Assembly (NCBI GenBank): GCA_018969405.1
Contig: JAGWYK010000020.1
Location: forward strand, 1 to 36,316
Direction: 5' to 3'
Origin: Acidobacteriota bacterium
Lineage (GTDB): Bacteria > Actinomycetota > Acidimicrobiia > Acidimicrobiales > Acidimicrobilacustridaceae
DNA length: 36,316 nucleotides
Part shown: in pieces, positions 19,999 to 30,919 of the stretch
How the letters are laid out: each line of letters begins with the position of its first letter
How positions within the stretch are numbered: position 1 is the first letter of the stretch
Notes under the pieces: generated by a model
Seen by the model: the letters and a program-made list of their open reading frames with translations, nothing else
Database searches by the model: none
What the model was told of the DNA's origin: nothing
Position numbers and translations under genes: made by a program

Positions 19999-21032
19999 CC
20001 GCCATCCTCGCCTCCTTCGACCCGCCGTACTGGCTCTCCACCGTCATCAAGGTGCTGGTCGTCGGCGCCGTCGTCCCCACCACGGCGCTCATCCTCGGTG
20101 TGGTCTTCCTGTTCAAGATCATGAGCTGGATGCAGAGTCGTCTCGGTCCCCAGGAGGCCGGCCCCCGCGGTCTGCTCCAGCTGCTGGCCGACGGTGTGAA
20201 GTTCATCCAGAAGGAGGACATCGCGCCGAACGGTGCCGACCTGTGGGTGTTCAAGGCGGCCCCGCTGGTGGTGCTCTCCTCCACACTGCTGCTCTATGTC
20301 GCCCTGCCGGCCTCGGCCCATCTCGTGGTCGAGAACCTCGACGTCGGCGTGTTCTACGTGCTGGCCATCTCCTCGCTCTCGGTCATCGGTGTGCTGATGG
20401 CGGGCTGGGCCTCGGCCAACAAGTACTCGCTCATGGGCGCGCTCCGTGCCGCCGGTCAGCTCATCGCCTACGAGCTCCCGATGGTGCTGGCGGTCATGGG
20501 CGTGGTCATCCAGGCCGGCACCCTCAGTCTCAACGGCATCGTGTTCGCCCAGAACGACGGTGCCGTCTTCGGCTGGACCGGCATCGGCAACCCTTACATC
20601 CTCACCCAGTTCATCGGCTTCTTCATCTTCATCGCCGCCGTACAGGCCGAGCTCACCCAGCCGCCGTTCGACATGCCGGTGGCCGAGTCCGAGATCGTGA
20701 GCGGCTACCAGGTCGAGTACACCGGCTTCCGGTTCCTCATCTTCTTCCTCGCCGAGTTCGCCACCGCCTTCGTCTTCGCCGGCATCGCCGCGGTCATGTT
20801 CCTCGGCGGTTGGGCGGTGCCGTGGCTGTCGGCGAACAGCGACTGGTACTACGTGCTCGGGCCGGCGGTGCTGTTCGCCAAGGTGATGCTGGTGTCGTTC
20901 ATCATCTTCTGGGTCCGCTTCACCTATCCCCGTCTGCGTGAGGATCAGCTCCAGAGCTTCGCCTGGAAGTTCCTCATCCCGTTGGCGCTGGTCAACATCG
21001 TCGTCACGGCCGTCCTGAAGGTGGTGTTCTGA
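19995..21032 (+). CDS. nuoH: Complex I subunit H, copy 2, lacking the Glu-Arg pair
   Basis: The 345-residue ND1-type protein has the typical segments [46 protein letters not shown] and [25 protein letters not shown]. Aligned to NuoH1, the Glu54-Arg55 pair of the first cytoplasmic junction is Leu39-Phe40 here, with the following Lys kept. In the acidic loop, ELNR becomes ELTQ, and the first glutamate of EAEQE becomes Val (VAESE). These positions line the quinone chamber in solved complexes. The helix pattern is complete and the reading frame intact, so this looks like divergence rather than decay. Overlaps are 4 nt with nuoD2 and 1 nt with nuoI2. Confidence 0.94.
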   Translation: MTAILASFDPPYWLSTVIKVLVVGAVVPTTALILGVVFLFKIMSWMQSRLGPQEAGPRGLLQLLADGVKFIQKEDIAPNGADLWVFKAAPLVVLSSTLLLYVALPASAHLVVENLDVGVFYVLAISSLSVIGVLMAGWASANKYSLMGALRAAGQLIAYELPMVLAVMGVVIQAGTLSLNGIVFAQNDGAVFGWTGIGNPYILTQFIGFFIFIAAVQAELTQPPFDMPVAESEIVSGYQVEYTGFRFLIFFLAEFATAFVFAGIAAVMFLGGWAVPWLSANSDWYYVLGPAVLFAKVMLVSFIIFWVRFTYPRLREDQLQSFAWKFLIPLALVNIVVTAVLKVVF

Positions 21033-21535
21033 TGCCCCAGGTCCCCGGTCTCATCAAGGGTCTCGGCGTCACGTTCGGTGAGATGGTCAAGACCCTCAAG
21101 TCGGGCCCCCAGACCACCCGGTACCCGCATGAGCGGGAGGAACCCACGGCCCGCGCCCGCGGCGTGATCGCCCTGCATGAGGAGAACTGCACCTCCTGCA
21201 TGCTGTGTGCTCGTGAGTGCCCCGACTGGTGCATCTTCATCGAGGCCCACAAGTACGTGGCTCCGCCCCGCCGAGAGGGAGGCAAGCCCCGCCAGAAGAA
21301 CGAGCTCGATCGCTTCGACATCGACTACTCGCTGTGCATGTACTGCGGCATCTGTGTCGAGGTCTGCCCGTTCGACGCCCTGTTCTGGAGCCCGGAGCAC
21401 GAGTACTCCGAGGTCCGCATCGCCGATCTCCTCCACGACAAGAGTCGTCTTGCGCAGTGGATGGAGACGGTCCCGGAGTTCGAGCCCTATGAGGCCGGTT
21501 CCGAGGCCAAGCTCAGGAAGGTGCCGAAGGACTGA
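21032..21535 (+). CDS. nuoI: Complex I subunit I, copy 2
   Basis: The 167-residue protein has both ferredoxin motifs: [12 protein letters not shown] (Cys53, 56, 59, 63) and [12 protein letters not shown] (Cys102, 105, 108, 112). These hold clusters N6a and N6b. With no NuoE, F or G, this is the outermost iron-sulfur subunit and the likely docking site of the unknown electron donor, as NdhI is for ferredoxin in the cyanobacterial and chloroplast enzyme. A basic stretch ([15 protein letters not shown]) lies between the motifs. There is no His-rich tail, unlike NuoI1. It overlaps nuoH2 and nuoJ2 by one base each. Confidence 0.95.
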   Translation: MPQVPGLIKGLGVTFGEMVKTLKSGPQTTRYPHEREEPTARARGVIALHEENCTSCMLCARECPDWCIFIEAHKYVAPPRREGGKPRQKNELDRFDIDYSLCMYCGICVEVCPFDALFWSPEHEYSEVRIADLLHDKSRLAQWMETVPEFEPYEAGSEAKLRKVPKD

Positions 21536-22044
21536 TGCTCGCGCTCCTCGTCGCCCAGAACATCGCGTTCTACATCATCGCCGCGCTCATGGTGTTCGGC
21601 GCGTTCCGCGTCGTCACCTGCAAGAACCTCATGCACGCCGCCCTCTGGCTGGTGCTCGTGCTGGCCGGGGTGGCGGCGCAGTACATCCTGCTGGCGGCCG
21701 AATTCGTGGCCATCACGCAGGTCCTCGTCTATCTCGGCGCCATCATCGTGCTGTTCCTCTTCGGCATCATGCTCACCCGGGCCAAGACCGGCACCGACGG
21801 CGATCTCGACAACTCGGCGCGTTCCCGGGTCATCGCCGCCATCATCGGAGTGCTGCTGGCCGGCATCATGGGCTACTCGCTCTGGGACGGTTTCGGGACG
21901 CGCGAGTTCGGCGACATCGTCGTCCAGCGCACCGCCGAGGTGAGCGATTCCATCTTCTCCACCTACCTGCTGCCCTTCGAGGTCATCTCCGTGCTGCTTC
22001 TCGCTGCGCTCATCGGCGCCATCGTCCTGGCTCGGAGGGACTGA
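21535..22044 (+). CDS. nuoJ: Complex I subunit J, copy 2
   Basis: This 169-residue five-helix ND6-type protein has the signature [25 protein letters not shown] and the pi-bulge helix [21 protein letters not shown]. It lacks the acidic C-terminal tail of NuoJ1. The ATG at 21535 shares its A with the nuoI2 stop codon, and the stop shares a base with nuoK2. It belongs to the membrane part that couples quinone reduction to the pumping subunits. Confidence 0.94.
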   Translation: MLALLVAQNIAFYIIAALMVFGAFRVVTCKNLMHAALWLVLVLAGVAAQYILLAAEFVAITQVLVYLGAIIVLFLFGIMLTRAKTGTDGDLDNSARSRVIAAIIGVLLAGIMGYSLWDGFGTREFGDIVVQRTAEVSDSIFSTYLLPFEVISVLLLAALIGAIVLARRD

Positions 22045-22358
22045 TGCTCGTCAACCAGTTCCTCCTCCTCGGTGCCATCCTGTTCTGCATCGGCGTCTAC
22101 GGCGTGCTCGCCCGTCGCAACGCCGTGCTCGTGCTGATGTCGATCGAACTCATCCTGAACTCGGTCAACATCAACCTCGTGGCCTTCGGCACCATGTGGC
22201 ATGTCACCGATCCCGGCAACGTGTCGGGTCAGGTGTTCGCGCTGTTCGTCATCGCCATCGCCGCGGCCGAGGTCGGGGTCGGTCTGGCCATCGTCCTGCT
22301 CATCTACCGGAATCGTCAGAGCATCGCCATCGATGACGTCGATCTGATGAAGGGCTGA
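22044..22358 (+). CDS. nuoK: Complex I subunit K, copy 2
   Basis: This is a 104-residue three-helix ND4L-type protein. Both membrane glutamates are present, in [17 protein letters not shown] and [14 protein letters not shown]. The ATG at 22044 overlaps the nuoJ2 stop by one base; in-frame sequence upstream is a shadow of nuoJ2. The next gene, nuoL2, begins with GTG 4 nt downstream. Confidence 0.95.
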   Translation: MLVNQFLLLGAILFCIGVYGVLARRNAVLVLMSIELILNSVNINLVAFGTMWHVTDPGNVSGQVFALFVIAIAAAEVGVGLAIVLLIYRNRQSIAIDDVDLMKG

Positions 22359-22362
22359 TGCC

Positions 22363-24660
22363 GTGATCCCCAACATCCTCGACTCAGCCTGGCTCGTCCC
22401 GGCGATCATGGCGGCCTCGTTCCTGCTGATCCTGTTCTTCGGCAAGCGTCTCGGCACCCGGGCCACCGCCGGTATCGGCATCACCGCGGTGTCCATCGCG
22501 CTGGTGCTGTCGGTGTGCGTCGCCGGCCAGTGGATCAACCGGGTCAACAATCCGCCCACCGGCGCCAAGCTGGCCGCTGATGTCATCGCCTCCAACGGTC
22601 TCACCCCGCAGACCGGACGCAACATCCTCGGCGAGGTCATCGCCACCACCTCCGAATCGGGTGAGACCGTCGCCGCCGGCGCCGGCATCCGAGCCACCTC
22701 CGGTGAATCCGCCATGAGCGGAGCCTCGAGCGCTGCGGCCGTGGCCGAGCAGGCCGCCTCGGAAGGCTCCGCCACCGAGGGTGAGCATGGTGGAGAGCAC
22801 GGAGGTGAGCACGAGTCGGTGCCTCCGATCGTGCATGCCACGACCTGGTTCACCGTCGCCGGCATCAACTTCGAGGTCGGCACCCTCGTCGACGGCCTCG
22901 CCGCCATGATGCTCATCACCGTGTGCATCATCTCGCTGCTGGTGCACATCTACTCCACCGAGTACCTGCACGGCGACATCCGGTTCACGCACTACTACGC
23001 GTTCCTGTCGCTGTTCACCGCCTCGATGCTGTTCTACGTGCTCTCCTCCAACACCCTCCAGATGCTGGTGGGTTGGGAGTTGGTGGGCGTCTGCTCCTTC
23101 GGACTCATCGGCCACTGGTGGGAGGAGAAGAAGAACACCGACGCCGCCCTGAAGGCCTTCCTCACCAACCGCGTGGGCGACATGGGACTCATCATCGGTG
23201 TGGTGATCACCTTCTTCGCCGCCGGTGCCACCAGCTTCAACGTGCTCCACATCAACGAGTACGCCCTGGGTGGCCAGGCCAACACGGCGCTGCTGCTGGT
23301 GGGTGCCCTCTGCCTCTTCGGAGGCGTCACCTCGAAGTCGGGTCAGTTCCCGCTGCACACCTGGCTGCCCGATGCCATGGCCGGACCCACGCCCGTCTCG
23401 GCGCTCATCCATGCCGCCACCATGGTCGTCGCCGGTGTGTACCTGATCGCCAGGCTCTACGCCGTGTTCTTCACCGGCCTCGGCATCGGCTCCAGCTCGC
23501 TGCACTACGTGGCCTTCATCGGCGGCTTCACCACCATCATCGGGGGTCTCCTGGCCTTCGTGCAGACCGACCTCAAGAAGGTGCTGGCGTACTCCACCAT
23601 CTCCCAGCTGGGCTACATGGTCATGGCTCTCGGTGTGGGCGCCTGGACCGCCGGCGTGTTCCACCTCTTCACCCACGCCTTCTTCAAGGCCTGTCTCTTC
23701 CTGGGTGCCGGTTCGGTCAGTCACGCCTGCCACCACACCTTCGACATGCGGGAGATGGGTGGACTCCGCAAGAAGATGCCCATCACGCATGCCACCTTCC
23801 TGGTCGCCACCCTCGCCCTCGCCGGCATCTTCCCGCTGGCCGGCTTCTGGTCGAAGGACGAGATCCTCGCCGGGGCGAACGCCGGTCAGCAGCAGGCCTA
23901 CACGCTCATGCTGATCTTCGGTCTCATCACGGCGTTCCTCACCGCCGCCTACATGGGCCGGGCCTACTGGATGACCTTCTGGGGCGAGTACCGCGGCCAC
24001 GCCCATCCCCATGAGTCGCCCAAGGTCATCACCGTGCCGCTCATCATCCTGTCGGTCTGCGCCGTGCTGTTCGGCTTCACGAACTTCCCGAAGAGCTTCT
24101 TCGGGCTGCAGCTCCCGGGCGGCGTCACCACGAGGTTCGAGCACTATGTCGAGCCGACCTTCGCCTTCCCGCCGCTGCAGCACGCCGAGTTCACCCCCTG
24201 GCTGGCGGTGGTCTCCACGATCCTCGCCGCCGGCGGTCTGTTCCTCGCCTACCAGTACTACGAGAGGAACCGTGGTCCCCACGGTCTCACGCAGCGCAGC
24301 ACAGTGGCTCGAGCCGGGTACACGTTCCTCGAGAACAAGTACTACCTCGACGTCCTCTACACCGACATCATCGCCGCCGACACGAAGGGGCCGCTCGCCC
24401 GAGCGTCCTACTGGTTCAACATGAACGTGCTCGACGGCGTGGTCAACGGTCTGGGCACCGGCGCCCGAAAGATCGCCGGGTTCGTCTACCGCGACATCGA
24501 CCAGCTGGTGCTGGACGGGATCGTGAACGGTTCGGGTTCGGTCTCGGAGAAGTCCGGTCAGATCCTGCGCCATGTCCAGACCGGAAGGGTCCAGCAGTAC
24601 GCCGCCATCCTCTTCGCCGGAGCAGTCGTTCTCGCCGGCGTCTTCGTGTTCGTCATCTAG
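22363..24660 (+). CDS. nuoL: Complex I subunit L, copy 2, with a long inserted loop (GTG start)
   Basis: This ND5-type pump subunit is 765 residues, about 100 longer than NuoL1. The extra length is an insertion at about residues 61-158, between the second hydrophobic segment and TWFTVAGINFEVGTLVDGL. It is rich in Ala, Ser, Gly and Glu and ends in an EHGG-type repeat. By homology it lies outside the membrane. The pumping motifs are intact: LVGWELVGVCSFGLIGHWW and KSGQFPLHTWLPDAMAGPTPVSALIHAATMVVAG. The lateral-helix region and final membrane helix are also present. The GTG at 22363 is the only sensible start, because the nearby ATG at 22358 is followed at once by a stop. Confidence 0.93.
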   Translation: MIPNILDSAWLVPAIMAASFLLILFFGKRLGTRATAGIGITAVSIALVLSVCVAGQWINRVNNPPTGAKLAADVIASNGLTPQTGRNILGEVIATTSESGETVAAGAGIRATSGESAMSGASSAAAVAEQAASEGSATEGEHGGEHGGEHESVPPIVHATTWFTVAGINFEVGTLVDGLAAMMLITVCIISLLVHIYSTEYLHGDIRFTHYYAFLSLFTASMLFYVLSSNTLQMLVGWELVGVCSFGLIGHWWEEKKNTDAALKAFLTNRVGDMGLIIGVVITFFAAGATSFNVLHINEYALGGQANTALLLVGALCLFGGVTSKSGQFPLHTWLPDAMAGPTPVSALIHAATMVVAGVYLIARLYAVFFTGLGIGSSSLHYVAFIGGFTTIIGGLLAFVQTDLKKVLAYSTISQLGYMVMALGVGAWTAGVFHLFTHAFFKACLFLGAGSVSHACHHTFDMREMGGLRKKMPITHATFLVATLALAGIFPLAGFWSKDEILAGANAGQQQAYTLMLIFGLITAFLTAAYMGRAYWMTFWGEYRGHAHPHESPKVITVPLIILSVCAVLFGFTNFPKSFFGLQLPGGVTTRFEHYVEPTFAFPPLQHAEFTPWLAVVSTILAAGGLFLAYQYYERNRGPHGLTQRSTVARAGYTFLENKYYLDVLYTDIIAADTKGPLARASYWFNMNVLDGVVNGLGTGARKIAGFVYRDIDQLVLDGIVNGSGSVSEKSGQILRHVQTGRVQQYAAILFAGAVVLAGVFVFVI

Positions 24661-24678
24661 GAGCTCAGGACCAACTCG

Positions 24679-26238
24679 ATGAAAGACTTTCTGAACAGCT
24701 GGGGCTTGAGCCTCGCCGTCTTCCTCCCGCTCGTGGGTGCAGTCGTGATGCTGCTGATCCCCAAAGCCCGGGAGGGGTCGCACAAGGTCATCGCCCTCGC
24801 CACGTCCCTCGTCGTGGCGTTCATCGGCGTGCTGCTGCTCGCCAACTTCGACTACGACCGGAGTGGCACGCTCCAGTTCGTCGTCGACAAGGCCTGGATC
24901 CCGCTCATCAACAGCCGCTACATCGTCGGCATGGACGGCATCTCGCTGCCGCTCATCGCCCTCACGCTGCTGGTGGTGCCGCTGTGCATCATCTACTCCT
25001 GGAACCACTTCCCCGAGCCGCGCAACCCCAAGGCCTTCCTCATCCTGATCCTCATCCTCGAGACGGGCATGATCGGATCGTTCATCTCCCAGGACCTCAT
25101 CCTGTTCTTCGTGTTCTTCGAGGTCGTGCTGCTGCCGATGTACTTCCTCATCGGCGTATGGGGCGGCGAGAAGCGCCAGTACGCCTCGCTCAAGTTCTTC
25201 CTCTACACCCTGTTCGGGTCGGCCCTCATGATCGTCAGCTTCCTGGCGCTCTACTTCCTCTCCGACAAGGTCGACGTCGGGGGCACGATGATGCACACCT
25301 TCGACATGCGTCTGCTCCCCGAACTCGCCACCGGCATCTCCACCGGCGCTGCGCTCTGGATCTTCGGTGGCATGTTCATGGGCTTCGGCATCAAGGTGCC
25401 GATGTTCCCGTTCCACACCTGGCTGCCCGACGCCCACACCCAGGCGCCCACCGTGGGCTCGGTGATCCTCGCGGCGGTGCTGCTCAAGCTCGGCACCTAC
25501 GGCTTCATCCGCATCGCCATCCCGATCCTTCCCCATGCCGCCGAGAAGTGGGCTCCGTTCATCGGCCTTCTCGCTGTGATCGGCATCATCTACGGCGCGC
25601 TGTGCTGTCTCGCCCAGACCGACATGAAGCGACTCATCGCCTTCTCCTCGGTCTCGCACATGGGCTTCGTGATGCTGGCCATCGCCTCGCTGACCAGTTT
25701 CGGCATGAGCGCCGCCATCTTCGGCATGGTCGCCCACGGCCTGATCACCGGCATGCTGTTCTTCGTGGCCGGCTCCACCAAGGATCGGTTCCACACCCTC
25801 GACATCGCCCGTCTCGGCGGCATGCTCAAGCAGATGCCCCACATGGGCTGGATCCTCGGACTCTCGGTCATGGCCTCGCTCGGACTTCCCGGTCTGGCCG
25901 GCTTCTGGGGTGAGTTCCCGGCGATCCTGTCGGCCTACAACCCCGGTGGCGACCTCAGCGTGGCGTTCTTCCGGGTGCTCATGGTCGTCGCCGCCCTCGG
26001 CACGGTGCTGGCCGCCGCCTACCTGCTGTGGCTCTACCAGCGAGTCGGGTTCGGCGTGCCCTCCGCCGAGTTCGAGGACGACCCGCACATCCACGACGTG
26101 TCCTTCACCGAGTGGGTGGCCTGGACCCCGATGCTCATCCTCATCGTGGTGCTCGGTGTCTACCCGAACCTGATCTTCAAGGTCACCGACGGCGCGGTGG
26201 GCAACATCGTGAGCGCCCTCTCCGGACACGGGGGCTGA
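24679..26238 (+). CDS. nuoM: Complex I subunit M, copy 2
   Basis: This 519-residue ND4-type antiporter-like subunit has the helix-5 glutamate in FFEVVLLPMYFLIGVWG, the motif KVPMFPFHTWLPDAHTQAPT and the lysine segment VLLKLGTYGFIRIAIPI. All expected pumping residues are present. It has no long C-terminal tail, unlike NuoM1. The ATG at 24679 is preceded by AGGA (24667-24670). The 18-nt gap from nuoL2 is the largest inside operon 2, which suggests slightly looser translational coupling here. Confidence 0.95.
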   Translation: MKDFLNSWGLSLAVFLPLVGAVVMLLIPKAREGSHKVIALATSLVVAFIGVLLLANFDYDRSGTLQFVVDKAWIPLINSRYIVGMDGISLPLIALTLLVVPLCIIYSWNHFPEPRNPKAFLILILILETGMIGSFISQDLILFFVFFEVVLLPMYFLIGVWGGEKRQYASLKFFLYTLFGSALMIVSFLALYFLSDKVDVGGTMMHTFDMRLLPELATGISTGAALWIFGGMFMGFGIKVPMFPFHTWLPDAHTQAPTVGSVILAAVLLKLGTYGFIRIAIPILPHAAEKWAPFIGLLAVIGIIYGALCCLAQTDMKRLIAFSSVSHMGFVMLAIASLTSFGMSAAIFGMVAHGLITGMLFFVAGSTKDRFHTLDIARLGGMLKQMPHMGWILGLSVMASLGLPGLAGFWGEFPAILSAYNPGGDLSVAFFRVLMVVAALGTVLAAAYLLWLYQRVGFGVPSAEFEDDPHIHDVSFTEWVAWTPMLILIVVLGVYPNLIFKVTDGAVGNIVSALSGHGG

Positions 26239-26242
26239 TCCC

Positions 26243-27754
26243 TTGCTCGGTTCGCTCCTGACGTTCGCCTGGCAGGCGCCGAAGCTCGACTACCACGCGC
26301 TCGCGCCGCTGATCATCGTCGCCGCCACCCTCGTGGTGGTCATCATCGTCGATGCCTTCACCGGTGAGCAGTCGCGATGGACGGCATCGTCCATCGCCGG
26401 CGTCGGCCTGCTGGCCTCCCTCATCCCCATCGCGACCCTCGCCAACGATGGCGTCTCCCGCTCGCTGTTCGGCGGAGCGTTCGTGGTCGACCCCTACTCG
26501 CTGCTGCTCTCGGGTCTGTTCGTGGTGTCGGGGTACGTCGTCATCCTCATCTCCACCAACTACATCGCCGATGGCGATTACTGGGAGGGCGAGTACTACC
26601 AGCTCATCCTCGCCTCGGTGCTGGGCATGATGGTCATGACCTCGGCCCGCGACCTCATCAGCATCTTCGTGGCCCTGGAGCTCATCTCGATCCCCGCCTA
26701 CATGCTCGCCGCCTGGCGCAAGCGCGACCAGCGCTCCAACGAGGCCGGCATGAAGTACTACCTGATGGGCGTGTTCGCCTCCGCCATCCTCCTCTACGGG
26801 ATGTCGCTCATCTTCGGGATCACCGGCTCCACGCTGCTGGCCGAGATCGGCCCCAAGCTCGGCGAGGCCATCTCCTCGCAGCCGATCATCACCCTCGGCA
26901 TCGTGTTCGTCATCATCGGCTTCGCCTTCAAGGTCTCGGCGGTGCCGTTCCACACCTGGGCTCCCGACACCTACGAGGGTGCCCCCACTCCGATCACCGC
27001 CTTCCTGGCGGTGGCCTCCAAGGCCGCCGGCTTCGTGGCGCTGCTCAACGTCATCTTCGTCGGCTTCTACGGTCGTCACGATGTCTTCCAGCCGCTCATG
27101 TGGGTGCTGGCCGCCATCACGATGACCTTCGGCAATCTCGTCGCCCTGCGGCAGACCAACGTGGTCCGCATGCTCGCCTACTCGGGCATCGCCCAGGCCG
27201 GGTACATCCTGGCGCCGCTGGCGGTGGCAGGGGTGAGCCTGACCTCCGGCGGCGAGGCGCTGCGGGCGGTCGTCACCTACCTGCTCATCTACGCCGCCAT
27301 GAACCTCGGCGCCTTCGCCGTGGTCATCGCCGTGGCCCGCAAGACCCGCTCCGGTGAGATCAGCTCCTTCGGTGGTCTGTTCCAGTACGCCCCGGGTCTC
27401 ACCGTGGCCATGACCATCTTCCTGTTCGCGCTGGCCGGCATCCCGCCCGCCGGTGGCTGGTTCGCCAAGCTGGAGATCTTCCGGGCGCTCGCGTCGGCCG
27501 GCACGGCGCCCGGCTACGTGCTCGCCGTGCTCGTCGGTCTCAACTCGGTCATCGCCTTCGGCTACTACGGCCGGCTCATGCGGGTGATGTGGATGGATCC
27601 GGTCCCCGATGGCGACCGCACCCCGATCCGCATCCCGAGCTCGATCCTCGCTTCGCTGGTCATCACCGTGGCCATCACCGTGGTCATCGGTGTGCTGCCC
27701 AGCGTCCTCACCCACTTCACCGACCCGATCTCCCTGCTCTCGATCGGGCGTTGA
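26243..27754 (+). CDS. nuoN: Complex I subunit N, copy 2 (TTG start)
   Basis: This 503-residue ND2-type subunit has the helix-5 glutamate in FVALELISIPAYMLAAW, the motif AFKVSAVPFHTWAPDTYEGAPTP and a lysine in VASKAAGFVAL. The TTG at 26243 is supported by the upstream GGGGGC and a hydrophobic N-terminus that starts just after it; no ATG or GTG fits as well. It lies 4 nt after nuoM2. Its stop overlaps the start of the methyltransferase gene (TTGA), tying that gene to the operon. Confidence 0.93.
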   Translation: MLGSLLTFAWQAPKLDYHALAPLIIVAATLVVVIIVDAFTGEQSRWTASSIAGVGLLASLIPIATLANDGVSRSLFGGAFVVDPYSLLLSGLFVVSGYVVILISTNYIADGDYWEGEYYQLILASVLGMMVMTSARDLISIFVALELISIPAYMLAAWRKRDQRSNEAGMKYYLMGVFASAILLYGMSLIFGITGSTLLAEIGPKLGEAISSQPIITLGIVFVIIGFAFKVSAVPFHTWAPDTYEGAPTPITAFLAVASKAAGFVALLNVIFVGFYGRHDVFQPLMWVLAAITMTFGNLVALRQTNVVRMLAYSGIAQAGYILAPLAVAGVSLTSGGEALRAVVTYLLIYAAMNLGAFAVVIAVARKTRSGEISSFGGLFQYAPGLTVAMTIFLFALAGIPPAGGWFAKLEIFRALASAGTAPGYVLAVLVGLNSVIAFGYYGRLMRVMWMDPVPDGDRTPIRIPSSILASLVITVAITVVIGVLPSVLTHFTDPISLLSIGR

Positions 27755-28896
27755 CCCCGCTCGAGGCGCTGCGTCGGTCGTTCGGCGGGCGGGCGTCGAT
27801 CCCGTTCTCGGAGTACATGGAACTGGCGCTCTACGACCCGGCGGTCGGGTTCTACGCCCGCGGGGGTCGTGCCGGTCGCGGCGCCGACTTCCTCACCAGC
27901 CCTGAGGTCGGGCCCCTGTTCGGTGCAGTCATCGCCCGAGCGCTCGACGAATGGTGGATCGCCGCCGGTCGCCCGGATCCGTTCGTGGTGGTCGAGGTCG
28001 GGGCCGGTCCGGGCACGCTGGCCCGGTCGATCCGATTCGCCGCTCCCGAATGCTCGGGCAGCCTGCTCCATGTGCTCGTCGAACGGTCGGCGTTCCAGCG
28101 GTCGCTGCACGGATCGCATCTGCCCGGCTGGATGGGGGAGCGGGCGGGGTTCGAGCTCGAGGCCTTCGTGTCCTCGCCGCAGGACGGCGGTGGCCCCCAG
28201 TTCGTGAGCGCTGCGGAGCTCCCGGCGGTGTTCACCGGGGTGGTGCTGGCCAACGAGCTGCTCGACAACCTGCCCTTCGACATCCTGCGGGTGCGTGCCG
28301 ACGGGGCGATCGAGGAGCTCCGGGTGGTGTGGGCCGCCGACGCCGTCTCCCTCGACTCCGTGGCCGAACCCGCCTCTCCCGCGCTGGCCGCAGCGGTGGG
28401 CGAGCTGCTCGCTCGCACCCCGGAGCTCCCTCGCGACGCCTGGTTCCCCTGGCAGGGCGGAGCGACGGGGTGGTTGGACGAGGTGTTCACCCGGCTCACC
28501 CGGGGCCATGTCCTCGTGTTCGACTACGGCGGGTCCACCGCGGAGCTGGCCCGCCGATCCGACCTCGGCTGGTTGCGCACCTTCCGGGACCAGCAGCGCG
28601 GGGTCCATCCTCTGGATGCTCCGGGTGCCCAGGACATCACCTGCGATGTCGCCATCGATCAGCTCCGGGCCGGTCGTCCTGCGGGCGAGGTGCTGACCCA
28701 GGCGGAGTTCCTCCGGCGTCATGGCATCGACGACCTCGTGGCCGAGGGTCTGGCGATCTGGAACGAGCGCGCCCATCTCGGGGATCTGGCCGCCATCCGG
28801 GGACGCAGTGCCATGCGCGAGGCCGAGGCCCTGCTCGATCCGGAGGGACTCGGAGCGTTCATCGTGCTCCACTGGGAGCATCGCCTCGGCGGGTGA
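27751..28896 (+). CDS. midA: MidA/NDUFAF7-family (DUF185) protein arginine methyltransferase, likely complex I assembly factor
   Basis: This is a class I SAM-dependent methyltransferase. Family marks are GADFLTSPEVGPLFG (residues 44-58), the SAM loop VEVGAGPGTLARSI (from residue 81) and LANELLDNLPFDI. The eukaryotic homologue NDUFAF7/MidA symmetrically dimethylates one arginine of NDUFS2 (the NuoD homologue) and is needed for complex I assembly. The TTG at 27751 overlaps the nuoN2 stop by 4 nt and gives 381 residues, a normal family length; the longer open frame lies inside nuoN2. Being the last gene of operon 2, it probably acts on NuoD2, which has the target arginine (Arg69); NuoD1 has Thr there. 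The substrate assignment is inference. Confidence 0.88.
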   Translation: MTPLEALRRSFGGRASIPFSEYMELALYDPAVGFYARGGRAGRGADFLTSPEVGPLFGAVIARALDEWWIAAGRPDPFVVVEVGAGPGTLARSIRFAAPECSGSLLHVLVERSAFQRSLHGSHLPGWMGERAGFELEAFVSSPQDGGGPQFVSAAELPAVFTGVVLANELLDNLPFDILRVRADGAIEELRVVWAADAVSLDSVAEPASPALAAAVGELLARTPELPRDAWFPWQGGATGWLDEVFTRLTRGHVLVFDYGGSTAELARRSDLGWLRTFRDQQRGVHPLDAPGAQDITCDVAIDQLRAGRPAGEVLTQAEFLRRHGIDDLVAEGLAIWNERAHLGDLAAIRGRSAMREAEALLDPEGLGAFIVLHWEHRLGG

Positions 28897-28923
28897 ACAG
28901 CCACCCCCTCGGCCGACCGCCGG

Positions 28924-28953
28924 TAGGCTCACCGACGCTCACGACGAGGGGAG
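28924..28953 (+). promoter_or_regulatory. Candidate -10 element and ribosome-binding site of acs
   Basis: The 64 nt between midA and acs contains the -10-like TAGGCT at 28924-28929, within GTAGGCTCA, the same 9-mer that precedes nuoA2. A strong Shine-Dalgarno GAGGGGAG (28946-28953) lies 7 nt before the ATG at 28961 and fixes that start. No convincing -35 element is seen. A 6-bp GC stem (CGGCGG at 28887-28892 with CCGCCG at 28917-28922) could weakly separate midA from acs. Confidence 0.45.
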
Positions 28954-28960
28954 TGACGTC

Positions 28961-30915
<1,955 letters not shown>

Positions 30916-30919
<4 letters not shown>

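Noticed and set aside
19980-20010. Search for remnants of nuoE, nuoF or nuoG between nuoD2 and nuoH2
   Set aside because: The two genes overlap by 4 nt, so there is no space for remnants. The 11-gene form looks original rather than a recent deletion.
22384-26229. A 1281-codon open frame on the minus strand opposite nuoL2 and nuoM2
   Set aside because: Its product is a low-complexity Glu/His/Gly/Asp-rich string, the usual antisense shadow of GC-rich membrane protein genes. It has no domain or ribosome-binding site.
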